A stretch of DNA of 64,000 nucleotides from Deltaproteobacteria bacterium (lineage in GTDB: Bacteria > Desulfobacterota > Desulfomonilia > UBA1062), in NCBI GenBank assembly GCA_018434685.1, contig JAHDOV010000010.1, forward strand, positions 62,001 through 126,000. Reading direction: 5' to 3'. Below the pieces are notes generated by a model. It was given only the letters and a program-made list of their open reading frames with translations. It had not been told where the DNA came from and did no database searches. Below, piece by piece: positions 15,293-24,260 of the stretch (the first letter of the stretch is position 1; each line of letters opens with the position of its first letter). The position numbers and the translations under genes were made by a program.

Positions 15293-15793
15293 CTATGAGT
15301 TGAGTGGCGAGGACTGTTGCCTTTCAGGCTCCTGCAACGGCAGTTCCCAGTAAACCACACCGGGCAGGGGGTTGTGATAGTAGGGCCCGATCTCGATGAA
15401 ACCGAGCGATGCGTAGAGGTTCATGGCCTCAGTCAGGGTGTCCAGGGTATCGAGCCTCATGAGCGAATAGCCCCTGGCCCTGGCTTCTTCAACGATCTTT
15501 TCGGTGAGTCTCCTGCCGAGGTGATGTCCCCGGTACCCGGGCCGTATGTAGAGACGCTTCATTTCGCATACGTGGGTCTCGATCTGCCGCAGGGCAACGC
15601 AGCCTGCTGCCTCCTGACCGTCAAGGGCGAGCAGGAGAGCGCCCGTGGGGGCTGCATACCGCCCGGGCAGGCCGGCAAGCTCTGCCTCGAACCCCTGGAA
15701 GCACAGGTCCACCGCAAGAAACTGTTCGTACTCCCGGAAGAGCTCGCGCACTGCATCGAGGTGCTGTGGTGTTTGTGCATGGATGATGTTCAT
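15293..15793 (-). CDS. GNAT-family N-acetyltransferase
   Basis: A 166-residue acetyltransferase. Motif A, MKRLYIRPGYRGHHLGRRL at about residues 80-98, holds the acetyl-CoA pyrophosphate loop (Q/RxxGxG/A-like RGHHLG). LRLDTLDTLTEAMNLYASLGF is the usual C-terminal motif B. The ATG at 15793 is chosen because homology to the fold starts at once (MNIIHAQTPQHLDAVRELF). The longer frame to 16066 overlaps the Fe-S gene out of frame and encodes no recognisable domain. The substrate is unknown. Confidence 0.87.
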   Translation of the reverse strand: MNIIHAQTPQHLDAVRELFREYEQFLAVDLCFQGFEAELAGLPGRYAAPTGALLLALDGQEAAGCVALRQIETHVCEMKRLYIRPGYRGHHLGRRLTEKIVEEARARGYSLMRLDTLDTLTEAMNLYASLGFIEIGPYYHNPLPGVVYWELPLQEPERQQSSPLNS

Positions 15794-15864
15794 GATGTGG
15801 CCTGGTGCTCCTCTCTCCTCTGGCTTATTGTTCACGGCACTGTCCATGGTGAAGGTCGGGCACG

Positions 15865-16647
15865 TCATACCCTGTCCCTGTCGCGGGTGGTGCCCGGGAT
15901 GGCGAACGAGCACGGCACCCCGCACGTGCACTTGCCGCACACATCCGCAAGGCCCTCGTTCTCGAAGAGCTCTGCATTCTCCAGGAGCAGGCCATAGCAG
16001 CGGTGCCGGTCGAACGAGTCTTCCTTGAGCGCTCCGGTGACACAGTTTTTCACGCATGCGCCGCACGTGCCTTTAGACTTGAACAGGCAGTATTCGAACA
16101 CGGGCCTCACCGAAGGCGTGCACACCGCATCGGTCACGAAGCTGCCGAGCCTCCCGCAGCACCCCCTGGCGGTGATGAGCAGGTTGTGGAGCCCGAAGGT
16201 TCCAAGCCCCGCAATCCAGGCGACATGGCGGTGAGACCAGTCGCTCATGAGCCGTTCCTCGTCGAAATTGTGTGTCGGTGGCACGACGGCTGTCCGTGCT
16301 CCCCTGTGTTCCAGGAGTGCAGAGAGATGCGCGTTGATATCTGTGATGAGCCGGTTCGTCTCGATGTATGCCAGGGCCCACTTACGCGAGGCATGGTAGC
16401 TGCCGCTGTTGCCGGCGGCAACGGCCTTCTCGAAGGGGATAAAGTATGCAACTACGCTGCGCGCGCCATCCAGCAGGTGTTCGGGCAGGGCATGGGTAGG
16501 GCTTACAGCCCGGTGCAGCGAGGCAAACCGGGGGTCGCGGGCATCGGCAAAGCCCACGAGCGGTTCGTCCCAGCTAGTTCCTGGGCCTGCGGATTGCTGA
16601 TATTCATCCACAAAGCGGATGATCTCGCGGGTGATGTAGTCATTCAT
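15865..16647 (-). CDS. Epoxyqueuosine reductase-like 4Fe-4S protein
   Basis: A 260-residue protein resembling the QueG superfamily. GCCGRLGSFVTDAVCTPSV precedes the cysteine clusters CLFKSKGTCGACVKNCVTGAL and CGKCTCGVPCS, which can hold two [4Fe-4S] clusters. It is shorter than true QueG (about 350-380 residues) and lacks the HEAT-like C-terminal domain, so a queuosine role is doubtful. Many anaerobes carry several such paralogues, possibly reductive dehalogenase-like corrinoid proteins or simple electron carriers. Confidence 0.8.
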   Translation of the reverse strand: MNDYITREIIRFVDEYQQSAGPGTSWDEPLVGFADARDPRFASLHRAVSPTHALPEHLLDGARSVVAYFIPFEKAVAAGNSGSYHASRKWALAYIETNRLITDINAHLSALLEHRGARTAVVPPTHNFDEERLMSDWSHRHVAWIAGLGTFGLHNLLITARGCCGRLGSFVTDAVCTPSVRPVFEYCLFKSKGTCGACVKNCVTGALKEDSFDRHRCYGLLLENAELFENEGLADVCGKCTCGVPCSFAIPGTTRDRDRV

Positions 16648-16715
16648 AAGGGCTTGTAGTACACGCTTTCACAAGAAAATAAAATGCTCAAGAGCCTCAG
16701 GTGGCCTGCTGCCAC

Positions 16716-17153
16716 TCATTTTTCAGGTGCCGCAGCGAATCTTTTGAGCGATCCGTACACCGTCAGGCCCAGGCCGATGACCACGGAGATGCTCGCTATG
16801 GAATTGCTGAGGTACATGATCAGATTGCTCGGCGGCGCCACCGGTTCGATGCCCCTCACCCCGAAGACAGCACCGAAGATGGGGCCCAGGGAATAGCAGT
16901 AGCCGGTGATGACAAAGGAATATGCCAGTATGCGAAGGGCTTTCGGGGTCAGGTTCAGGTGGGGCACGGCCGATGAGGCGGCTATGAGGAGAATACCCGT
17001 CAGGACGCCCTGGAGGTGAGCCAGGTGCCAGGCCCTGGTGTTGCCCTGGATATCGCCGGTGATGACAAACGTGAACGCCAGGCCCGAGAGCGCCCCCAGC
17101 AATGCCACGATGGCACCGTGGCGCACCATGAATAAACGCTGTTCCTGATTCAT
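16716..17153 (-). CDS. Four-helix membrane protein, styrene oxide isomerase-like
   Basis: A 145-residue membrane protein with four hydrophobic helices. The segment TRAWHLAHLQGVLTGILLIAA and the overall size and helix layout recall StyC-type styrene oxide isomerase, a heme-containing membrane enzyme in which a histidine next to helix 2 matters. The similarity is by eye and distant, so a generic membrane protein is equally possible. The ATG at 17153 has GGAGGTGACGGT just upstream, much stronger than the upstream in-frame start at 17201. Confidence 0.5.
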   Translation of the reverse strand: MNQEQRLFMVRHGAIVALLGALSGLAFTFVITGDIQGNTRAWHLAHLQGVLTGILLIAASSAVPHLNLTPKALRILAYSFVITGYCYSLGPIFGAVFGVRGIEPVAPPSNLIMYLSNSIASISVVIGLGLTVYGSLKRFAAAPEK

Positions 17154-17306
17154 ACCGTCACCTCCACAGGTCATGAGACAATATTTTCCGCACGGGAACA
17201 CTTAGGGTTGTGCCTGTATGCCCCGGTAAGAACAGAAAGATGCCGGAACAGGAGATGCTGCTGTCCGGCGGGCAGGTGTCTTCGATGGGTCAAGCCCGGG
17301 ATGGGG

Positions 17307-18080
17307 CTATGCCTTGTAGATCTCGATGATCCTGCGCTCCGATTCCCCCTCGATCTTCGCCAGGATCTCGACATAGTCCTTGATCGAGGAGTTCTTGAGC
17401 TTGTGGCGCAGCAGCTCATCAACCTGGAATATGCCTGCCGAGTTGGCCAGGGTTATCACGAGCCGGACCGGCCGTTCCTCGCCCGGTTCGATCTCTACCG
17501 AGTCAACGGCCTTGGCCGAGACCGAGTGGATATTGACGTTGCCGATCTCGAAGGGGATGCGCGATCTGCCTTCGGTCATATCCAGGGCGTCGGCAACCTT
17601 CAAAACGCCGGCTTCCACGGTGAGGCAGGTCTCCTTTGCATTGTGCGAAATAATGGCGTGCATCACCTCCGAGGCCATGATGGTCAAGGCAGGTTCTTCA
17701 TAGATGCCGCTCAGCAGCGCCCGGCTCTTCGGGTATGCGAGAAAGAGGCTGTAGCGCTCGTGATCGTTGCGGTGTGCCGAGATGCCGATATCGTGGAGAC
17801 ATGCGGCAAGCACGACGATTACCTCTGCATCGTCCATCTCCAGGCCGTGGTCCTTTACCACACTCGGCACCACGCCGCCTTTTGCCAGGAGACGCAGCAA
17901 CCTCAACGCGGCATTGGAAACGATCCGGATGTGGATCTCGCCATGATCGCTGATGCCGCTGCGGTCCACGGCATTGACATTGGCGCATTTCCACAGCTGC
18001 AGGAGTTCCGCGTCTGCATTGATATGGTCGAGCAGCCTCTTGAGCCTGGTGTTCTTCTTTGTCGGTATGTGGAAACTCAT
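17307..18080 (-). CDS. HD-domain phosphohydrolase
   Basis: A 257-residue protein with the HD-domain ligands H...HD...D. SDHGEIHIRIV supplies the first His, LAACLHDIGI the HD pair, and KVADALDMTEGR the last Asp. Members hydrolyse nucleotides or cyclic dinucleotides. The C-terminal 80 residues (EPGEERPVRLVITLANSAGIF onward) are a separate alpha/beta region as in archaeal/bacterial HD proteins of unknown substrate. GGAAGGACT precedes the start. It is monocistronic. Confidence 0.85.
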   Translation of the reverse strand: MSFHIPTKKNTRLKRLLDHINADAELLQLWKCANVNAVDRSGISDHGEIHIRIVSNAALRLLRLLAKGGVVPSVVKDHGLEMDDAEVIVVLAACLHDIGISAHRNDHERYSLFLAYPKSRALLSGIYEEPALTIMASEVMHAIISHNAKETCLTVEAGVLKVADALDMTEGRSRIPFEIGNVNIHSVSAKAVDSVEIEPGEERPVRLVITLANSAGIFQVDELLRHKLKNSSIKDYVEILAKIEGESERRIIEIYKA

Positions 18081-18767
18081 AGTCCTTCCTTTACGTGAGA
18101 TGAGAGGAAAAATCCATGACGGTTATCGGGTGAACCAGGGTGTGTAAAGCGCAGTCTCGTTGCCCCGGGCAGTTCCTGCTCAGTCGATAGAGTTCTTTTT
18201 CCATGGGTACATAAAGATCTCCGGCGCCATCCTGCGGATTTATGGTGATCCGGCGCAGACTCCGTCCACTGCGGGTGAATTTGTGTGGTGCGGGAAACCT
18301 CCTCTTCAATCAATAGCATGTGCCGTAATTATGGAGATACAGGAGGGTTATGTCAAGGGAAGGTGAATTCAATTTCAGGGAATCTCGAGACTATTGCATC
18401 AGAACAACGGGGAAAAAGGATATTAGATTCAGGAAGGAGATTTGAACAGTGGGTACGCTGCTGCTACTGACCGTATAAAGACTATGCCGGGTCGGATATA
18501 AGACTCATTGGTGTGCTGATACTTGCCTGCAGATGAAAAACAAACGATATCAATAGCATATATAAAATAAACAATTGGCCCGCAATTTGCTTTTTCTTCT
18601 ATCAGGTGCTCCTTGTGGTGACATATCTTGTGGGGCACTCAAAAGAAATTATGCAGCTAGGTATTGCAGGAAGGGAAATATTATCATGGTATATTAAGTG
18701 ATACATATTGAACTCCAGGCTTGCATGCAGTACAGAAAGGATGGATTAGAACAGTAGTACACACATA
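18081..18767. other. Long intergenic region before the thiamin operon
   Basis: About 690 bp without a clear gene. The only translated-looking piece is a 31-codon ORF at 18350-18445, MSREGEFNFRESRDYCIRTT followed by 11 more residues and a stop, with AGGAGG placed 5 bp before its ATG. The region turns AT-rich after 18480 and should hold the promoter of the thiamin operon, but no convincing -35/-10 pair with correct spacing was found. Confidence 0.4.
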
Positions 18768-18850
18768 CAGGGGTGCCCATACGGGCTGAGATAATACCCT
18801 TTGAACCTGATCTGGGTAATGCCAGCGGAGGGAGAAACGCAGAGGTCTAT
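18768..18850 (+). ncRNA. TPP riboswitch (THI box)
   Basis: The conserved blocks GGGGTGCC, GCTGAGAT (18785-18792), ACCCTTTGAACCTGATCTGG and GTAATGCCAGCGGAGGGA occur in the correct order. Together they form the two-arm thiamin pyrophosphate aptamer. It lies upstream of the whole thiamin operon and is followed at once by an intrinsic terminator. TPP binding should therefore favour termination and repress the operon. Confidence 0.97.
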
Positions 18851-18854
18851 CAAT

Positions 18855-18889
18855 GCGGGATACCCGGATCAGGGTGTCCCGCTTTTTTT
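18855..18889 (+). terminator. Riboswitch-linked intrinsic terminator
   Basis: The stem GCGGGATACCC with GGGTGTCCCGC (11 bp including G-U pairs) has a GGATCA loop and is followed by seven T. It begins 5 bp after the TPP aptamer, as expected for transcriptional attenuation. Confidence 0.93.
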
Positions 18890-18937
18890 ATGGGCATTTC
18901 TCATGACGGGGCATTGCCCCGGGAAGGAGTAGCAGCA

Positions 18938-20293
18938 ATGAAGATTTCACGAGTCCTGACCATTGCCGGGTCCGATTCCGGCGGAGGGGCAGGCATCCAG
19001 GCGGACCTGAAGACGATCACGGTGCTCGGCGGCTTCGGCATGAGCGTCATTACCGCGCTCACCGCACAGAACACCCTCGGTGTGCACGGGATTCACGAGG
19101 TGCCCCGTGATTTCGTGGAGGCGCAGTTCGACGCGGTGGCGGGTGATATCGGCATCGATGCCGCCAAGATCGGCATGCTCTCCAGCATCCCCATCATGGA
19201 GGCCGTGGCAGGCAAGGTGAGGCAGTATGGCATCGAGCGCCTCGTCCTCGACCCGGTGATGATTGCCAAGGGTGGCGCATCGCTCATGCGGGGGGATGCA
19301 GTGCAGACCCTGGTAAGAGAGCTCGTTCCCCTGGCCCTGGTGATCACGCCGAACATTCCCGAGGCCGAGGTGCTTGCCGGCATGTCGATCCGCACGCCTG
19401 AGGACATCAGGAGGGCTGCCCTGGTTATTCACCAGCTGGGTGCCAGATATGTAATTATCAAGGGCGGCCACGGAAGCGGCGATGCCCTCGACCTCTTCTT
19501 TGACGGGCAGGAATTTTATGAATACCGTGCACCCCGGTTCGATACCCGGGACACCCACGGCACGGGTTGCACCTTTTCTGCCGCCCTGGCAACGATGCTT
19601 GCCCGGGGGCTCAGTGTGCAGGAGGGGGCCCGGCAGGCCAAGGAATACATTACAACTGCCATCAGGTTTTCTCTGAGGATCGGATCCGGCCACGGCCCCA
19701 CCAACCACGCAGCGCCGCTCATGAGGGAGGTGCAGCGCTATGACTGCATGCAGGAGCTCAAGCAGGCTGTCGGCCGGCTGAAAGAGGCACGTTGCGGCAA
19801 CATCATCCCGGAGATCCAGTCAAATCTCGGCTATGCCCTGCCGTATGCCGAAGGGCCGGGCGATGTGGCTGCCGTACCCGGGCGGATCGTCCGGGTCGGA
19901 GAGCACGCCGAGACCCTGCACGACCCGGAGTTCGGTGCATCGAGCCACGTAGCACGGATCATCCTGACCGCCATGAGATACGACGGGAATTTCCGCAGCG
20001 CCATGGCGTGCCGGTTTTCAGAAGAGATCGTGCAGATCTGCCAGGAAAGCGGGTATACCGTGGGGTCGTTCAGCCGCGGGGATGAACCGGAAGACGTCAT
20101 GCTGCAGGAGGGATCGTCCCTAGAATGGGGCACCAATGAAGCCATCACGCGCATTGGGGCTGTGCCCGATGTCATCTTTGACCGTGGAGGCATGGGCAAG
20201 GAACCCATCTTACGGGTGCTCGGGGCGTCTCCCGGCGAGGTGGTGAACAAGGTTTTGCATATTTCAGCCAAACAAAGAAAGCAGGACGTTTAA
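18938..20293 (+). CDS. thiDN: Bifunctional HMP/HMP-P kinase-thiamin phosphate synthase ThiDN
   Basis: A 451-residue fusion. Residues 1-265 are ThiD, with TIAGSDSGGGAGIQADLKT, VLDPVMIAKGG and DTHGTGCTFSAALATML, which phosphorylates hydroxymethylpyrimidine twice. Residues about 270-451 match the ThiN domain (GNIIPEIQSNLGYALPYA, SSHVARIILTAMRYD, RGGMGKEP), a thiamin phosphate synthase unrelated to ThiE, common in archaea. AAGGAG precedes the ATG at 18938; longer frames start inside the riboswitch. It is the first gene of the operon. A ThiE is also encoded at its end. Confidence 0.93.
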   Translation: MKISRVLTIAGSDSGGGAGIQADLKTITVLGGFGMSVITALTAQNTLGVHGIHEVPRDFVEAQFDAVAGDIGIDAAKIGMLSSIPIMEAVAGKVRQYGIERLVLDPVMIAKGGASLMRGDAVQTLVRELVPLALVITPNIPEAEVLAGMSIRTPEDIRRAALVIHQLGARYVIIKGGHGSGDALDLFFDGQEFYEYRAPRFDTRDTHGTGCTFSAALATMLARGLSVQEGARQAKEYITTAIRFSLRIGSGHGPTNHAAPLMREVQRYDCMQELKQAVGRLKEARCGNIIPEIQSNLGYALPYAEGPGDVAAVPGRIVRVGEHAETLHDPEFGASSHVARIILTAMRYDGNFRSAMACRFSEEIVQICQESGYTVGSFSRGDEPEDVMLQEGSSLEWGTNEAITRIGAVPDVIFDRGGMGKEPILRVLGASPGEVVNKVLHISAKQRKQDV

Positions 20294-20314
20294 ATAATAA
20301 AAGGAGTAAAGAAA

Positions 20315-21094
20315 ATGGAACTGAATGAAGTAACCATCACGAAGGCAATCATAGAGAGATTCTCGAACAAGTTCATGGAATACACAGACGTTGATGTGGC
20401 CATTGTCGGGGCAGGTCCGTCCGGCCTGGTGGCCTCGTATTTTCTCGCAAAGGCAGGCATGAAAGTGGCCCTGTTCGAACGCAAGCTGAGCATCGGCGGC
20501 GGCATGTGGGGCGGCGGCATGATGTTCAACGAGATCGTGGTGCAGGAAGAGGGTAAAGAGATCCTCGATGTATTTGATATTAACACCCGCGAATATGAAA
20601 CCGGATACTTTACCGCCGATGCGGTGGAGTGTGTTACCACCCTGGGATCCTATGCCACCAAAGCCGGGGTGAAGGTCTTTAACTGTATGACGGTCGAAGA
20701 CGTCATTATCCGTGACGGGCGCGTCACGGGCCTGGTGATCATCTGGACGCCGGTGGAGATGGCAGGGCTGCATGTCGACCCGCTCTCCATCAAGGCGGGC
20801 TACGTTATCGAATCCACCGGTCATCCCCTGGAACTCCTCCATGTTATCGAACGCAAGGCAGACATCCGCCTCAATACCGACAGCGGCCACATCATGGGCG
20901 AGCGTTCCATGTGGGCCGACAAGGCCGAAGGTCTCACCGTGGAGAATACCCGTGAGATCTGTCCCGGGGTATATGTGTGCGGGATGGCGGCCAATGCCGC
21001 TTTCGGGGGGCCGAGAATGGGACCTATATTCGGCGGCATGCTCCTGTCGGGCAAGAAAGTGGCACAAGAAATCATCAATGCGGGTAATGCGTAA
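20315..21094 (+). CDS. thi4: Thi4-type thiazole synthase, sulfide-dependent form
   Basis: A 259-residue flavin-fold enzyme that makes ADP-thiazole from NAD, glycine and a sulfur donor. The dinucleotide loop [11 protein letters not shown] and [11 protein letters not shown] are present, as are the C-terminal [21 protein letters not shown] segments. At the position of the sacrificial cysteine of yeast Thi4 it has His153 in GLHVDP, as in methanogen enzymes. It should therefore use free sulfide and be truly catalytic rather than suicidal. AAGGAG precedes the start. It replaces the ThiG/ThiS/ThiF/ThiH route, none of which is in this window. Confidence 0.93.
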   Translation: MELNEVTITKAIIERFSNKFMEYTDVDVAIVGAGPSGLVASYFLAKAGMKVALFERKLSIGGGMWGGGMMFNEIVVQEEGKEILDVFDINTREYETGYFTADAVECVTTLGSYATKAGVKVFNCMTVEDVIIRDGRVTGLVIIWTPVEMAGLHVDPLSIKAGYVIESTGHPLELLHVIERKADIRLNTDSGHIMGERSMWADKAEGLTVENTREICPGVYVCGMAANAAFGGPRMGPIFGGMLLSGKKVAQEIINAGNA

Positions 21095-21130
21095 AAACCC
21101 TGCACTGCTGATGTGCCGGGAGGATATGAC

Positions 21131-21790
21131 ATGAAGACAACGGACCTGTTACACCGCGATGCCGGGCCCATCTGGTCAAGGATCATGGACCTGCCCTTTG
21201 TGCAGGAACTCTACACGGGCAGCCTTCCCATGGAGAAGTTCAGTGCCTATATCCTCCAGGATTATACCTACCTGGTGGACGCGATCAGAAACTTCAGCCT
21301 GATCGCGTCACGGGCTTCCTCCGCCTTGGTTATGAAGGAGATCGTGGATATTGCCCACCTTGAGGCGGTGAGCGAATTCAGGGGCTACGAGGAGTTCCTC
21401 GACCGGCTCGGGTACACGCTGCAGGAAGCAGCTGCCACCGAGCCGCTGCCAACAAACGTGGCGTACCGGAATTTCCTGCTGTCCACGAGTGCGCTGAAAT
21501 CCACGGCAGAGGGCCTCGCAGCGGTGCTGCCGTGCTTCTGGTCCTACCATGAGATCGCGGTCTTCCACACAAACCTCCTCGAGCAGAATCCGAACAGGAC
21601 CTATCGTGACTGGGCAGCGGTGTACGTATCGGATGACTATATGACCCTTCTGGAGAAGCTGAAAGATCTTGTGGATACACTCGCTGACCAGGTGCCCTAC
21701 GAGCGGCTCAAGGAGGTATTCATGACAGCGAGCCGCTATGAATACCTCTATTGGAGGAGCGTCTATGATGGCGATGCCTGGCCTGTCTGA
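21131..21790 (+). CDS. tenA: TenA-family thiaminase II / aminopyrimidine aminohydrolase
   Basis: A 219-residue all-helical protein of normal TenA length. It has FSAYILQDYTYLVDAIRNF near the N-terminus, LPCFWSYHEIA in the middle and the terminal FMTASRYEYLYWRSVYD with the conserved glutamate/tyrosine region. The expected catalytic cysteine near residue 135 in TenA_C types is not evident; Cys in VLPCFW may serve or the enzyme may be of the TenA_E type. It salvages thiamin breakdown products to HMP. The ATG at 21131 follows GGGAGG. Its end overlaps thiZ by 26 bp. Confidence 0.9.
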   Translation: MKTTDLLHRDAGPIWSRIMDLPFVQELYTGSLPMEKFSAYILQDYTYLVDAIRNFSLIASRASSALVMKEIVDIAHLEAVSEFRGYEEFLDRLGYTLQEAAATEPLPTNVAYRNFLLSTSALKSTAEGLAAVLPCFWSYHEIAVFHTNLLEQNPNRTYRDWAAVYVSDDYMTLLEKLKDLVDTLADQVPYERLKEVFMTASRYEYLYWRSVYDGDAWPV

Positions 21791-22565
21791 TCCTTCAGCT
21801 GTGCGTGACACAGATGAAGGCTTGGCGATATCGGGACTGAAGAAACGCTTCGGCGCCCTCGAGGTGCTGGACGGGTTCTGCGTGAAGGTGCCGCGCAACG
21901 GATTTACCGTACTCATCGGGCCGTCCGGGTGCGGCAAGAGCACGCTTTTTGATGTGCTTACCGGGGTGGTGACCAAGGATGATGGCCGGATCTGCTGGCT
22001 GGGGGAAGAAGTGGAGCATCTGGGCCACCACGCTGCCTACATGCAGCAGAAGGATCTGCTCCTGCCGTGGCTGAGCCTGATGGATAACGCCCTGCTGCCC
22101 GAAACCGTTGTCGGTAGAACAGACAGGAGGGTCGAGAACAGGGCACAGGATCTGTTTGCCCGCCTGGGGCTCAAAGGTTTCGAGCGGTATCGTCCCCATC
22201 AGGTATCGGGCGGCATGCGCCAGCGCTGTGCCCTGGTGCGGACCCTCATGTTCGAGCACGAGCTCGTGCTCCTGGACGAACCGTTGTCCGCGCTCGATGC
22301 CATAACCCGCATGAGCCTGCAGTCGCTCCTGCTCCTGCTCCAGGTGGAGTTTGGCAGGACGATGCTCATGATCACGCACGATGTCGAAGAGGCCCTGCTC
22401 CTGGCCGACGAACTGGTTGTCCTGAGCCCGTCGCCCATGCGGGTCACCAAGCAGATCACCCTGAAGCAGCCGAAACCGAGGCGGATCAGCGATCCGGGTC
22501 TCGTCAGGCTCAAGGAGCATATCCTGGAGACTCTGAAGGGAGACATGTGCAATGGGCAGGCTTAG
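21765..22565 (+). CDS. thiZ: ABC transporter ATPase for HMP/thiamin precursor (ThiZ-like)
   Basis: A 266-residue ATPase of the nitrate/sulfonate/HMP importer class. It has Walker A GPSGCGKST, Q-loop MQQKDLLLPW, signature VSGGMRQRCALV, Walker B LVLLDEPLSALD and the switch His in LMITHDVEEALLLADE. The start ATG at 21765 has GGAGGAG 5 bp upstream and lies inside tenA, giving translational coupling; the gene also overlaps thiX by 14 bp. Its place in a TPP-riboswitch operon with ThiX and ThiY assigns the substrate class. Confidence 0.9.
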   Translation: MMAMPGLSDPSAVRDTDEGLAISGLKKRFGALEVLDGFCVKVPRNGFTVLIGPSGCGKSTLFDVLTGVVTKDDGRICWLGEEVEHLGHHAAYMQQKDLLLPWLSLMDNALLPETVVGRTDRRVENRAQDLFARLGLKGFERYRPHQVSGGMRQRCALVRTLMFEHELVLLDEPLSALDAITRMSLQSLLLLLQVEFGRTMLMITHDVEEALLLADELVVLSPSPMRVTKQITLKQPKPRRISDPGLVRLKEHILETLKGDMCNGQA

Positions 22566-23289
22566 GATTATCCCGATCGTCACCGTGACTGCCCTGCTTC
22601 TGCTCTGGGAGGCAGCCTGTCGGGTCATGGAGGTTCCGGATTTCATCCTGCCGGCACCGTCGGGGATCATCCATACATGCTTTACGCAGGCCCCGCTACT
22701 GCTGCGGCATGCAGGCGTCACCGCAGGCGAGATCGTTCTGGGGATCTCTCTGGCGCTCATCATGGCCGTGCCCCTGGCGATCCTCATGTTTGCCCACCCT
22801 GCGGTGGAAAAGGCGCTTGCCCCGTTTCTCGTGGCCTCGCAGGCCATCCCGGTCTTTGCCCTGGCACCGCTGTTTGTGGTGTGGCTCGGGTACGGAATAG
22901 CGAGCAAGGTGCTCATGGCAGCGATCATCATCTTCTTTCCCATCACCGTGAGCCTGCTGGAAGGATTCAAGCACTGCGGGAAGGAGTATGCCACGCTCTT
23001 CAGGCTCATGGGGTCGGGATTCTGGAAGACCATGAGGCTCCTGTACTGGCCCTGGGCCCTGCCACAGTTTTTCTCCGGGCTGAAGGTGGGGGTGACAGTG
23101 GCCACTATCGGGGCGGTGATCGGCGAATGGGTGGGTGCCCAGCAGGGGCTCGGCTACCTTATGATCCAGTCCAATGCGCGCCTCAGGGTCGACCTGGTGT
23201 TTGCCGCCATTGTCTGGCTCACGGGCATGGGCCTGTGTCTGTGGTGGTTCGTGGGGTACCTGGAGCGAAGGATTATAACCTGGAAATAA
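22552..23289 (+). CDS. thiX: ABC transporter permease for HMP/thiamin precursor (ThiX-like)
   Basis: A 245-residue permease with about six membrane helices. The cytoplasmic coupling loop is RLMGSGFWKTMRLLYWPWALPQFFSGLKVG, cut here to its EAA-like core around LYWPWALPQFFSGLKVG. The fold is that of SsuC/TauC/ThiX permeases. It overlaps the ATPase gene and is followed 20 bp later by the solute-binding gene, so the three form one importer. Confidence 0.9.
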   Translation: MGRLRIIPIVTVTALLLLWEAACRVMEVPDFILPAPSGIIHTCFTQAPLLLRHAGVTAGEIVLGISLALIMAVPLAILMFAHPAVEKALAPFLVASQAIPVFALAPLFVVWLGYGIASKVLMAAIIIFFPITVSLLEGFKHCGKEYATLFRLMGSGFWKTMRLLYWPWALPQFFSGLKVGVTVATIGAVIGEWVGAQQGLGYLMIQSNARLRVDLVFAAIVWLTGMGLCLWWFVGYLERRIITWK

Positions 23290-23309
23290 CAACAAGGGAG
23301 AAGGAAACA

Positions 23310-24245
23310 ATGAAAAAGAATGTGTTGATCATGCTTGTGCTTTTACTGGCAGCATCCCCGGTGTGTGCCGGAGAGAAACTCACGGTCATGCTGGACTGGT
23401 TTCCCAATATCGATCATCTCCCGCTGTACGTGGCGCAGCAGGAGGGGCTCTTCAAGGGGGCCGGGCTGGAGGTCGCTATCCTGACACCGTCTGATACCAC
23501 CGATGCGCTGAAACTGGCAGCAACCCACAAGGTGGATATCGCGGTGTCCTATGAACCCCAGGCCATTGTTGCCGCCTCGCAGGGGCTCCCGATCATCGTG
23601 GTGGGCCGGCTTGTGGAGCACCCCCTGGGTGTGCTGCTGTTTCTCGAAGGCAAGGGCATCGAGAAACCCGCAGACCTGACGGGCAGGAAGATCGGCTATA
23701 CCGTTCCCGGCATGGAGGATATCCTCCTGAAGGCCTTTGCCGAGAAAAACGGCATCAGTTCCTATACCCCGGTGAATGTCGGGTTTACCATCATCCCTGC
23801 GCTGGTGTCAGGCACGGTGGATGCCGTCATGGGGCCGTACAAGAACTACGAGGCCGTCGAACTGGCTGAGAAAGGATACCCCTCAAGCTATTTCGAGCCC
23901 AGCCAGTGGGGCATCCCGGATTATGACGAACTCGTCTTCATCAGTGGAAAAGATGCCTTCAAAAAGAACGACAAGGCTATACGTGCCTTTGTCACGGTGA
24001 TGGGTGACGCCATACAGCTCACGCGGAAGAATCCGGATAAGGCCCTGCAGGTCTATTTCGCGGCGGTCCCCGAGGCGGACAGGACCATGGAGACAAAGGC
24101 CTTCAAGGTAACGCTTGATCTGTATGCCTCCTCCCAGGTGCACGATCCCGGCCGCTGGCAGACCTTTGCGGATTTCGCACTGCAGTGCGGGCTGATCGAA
24201 AAGGCCCTCGATGTGAAGGATCTGCTCCCTCAATGGGTGGAATAA
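23310..24245 (+). CDS. thiY: HMP/thiamin-precursor binding protein (ThiY, NMT1 domain)
   Basis: A 311-residue exported protein. A signal peptide (first 20 residues, ending SPVCA) is followed by an NMT1/THI5-like domain. LTVMLDWFPNIDHLPLYVAQ is the family hallmark; VDIAVSYEP and VDAVMGPYKNYEAV complete the hinge. It captures a pyrimidine (formyl-aminopyrimidine or HMP) in the periplasm. The ATG at 23310 follows GGGAGAAGGA; the longer in-frame extension upstream reads through thiX in another frame and is not coding. Confidence 0.92.
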   Translation: MKKNVLIMLVLLLAASPVCAGEKLTVMLDWFPNIDHLPLYVAQQEGLFKGAGLEVAILTPSDTTDALKLAATHKVDIAVSYEPQAIVAASQGLPIIVVGRLVEHPLGVLLFLEGKGIEKPADLTGRKIGYTVPGMEDILLKAFAEKNGISSYTPVNVGFTIIPALVSGTVDAVMGPYKNYEAVELAEKGYPSSYFEPSQWGIPDYDELVFISGKDAFKKNDKAIRAFVTVMGDAIQLTRKNPDKALQVYFAAVPEADRTMETKAFKVTLDLYASSQVHDPGRWQTFADFALQCGLIEKALDVKDLLPQWVE

Positions 24246-24260
24246 AAGGGGGAGGCGAAC

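Noticed and set aside
22677-23309. Upstream in-frame extension of thiY
   Set aside because: It covers thiX in a different frame, lacks a ribosome site, and would remove the signal peptide from the N-terminus.
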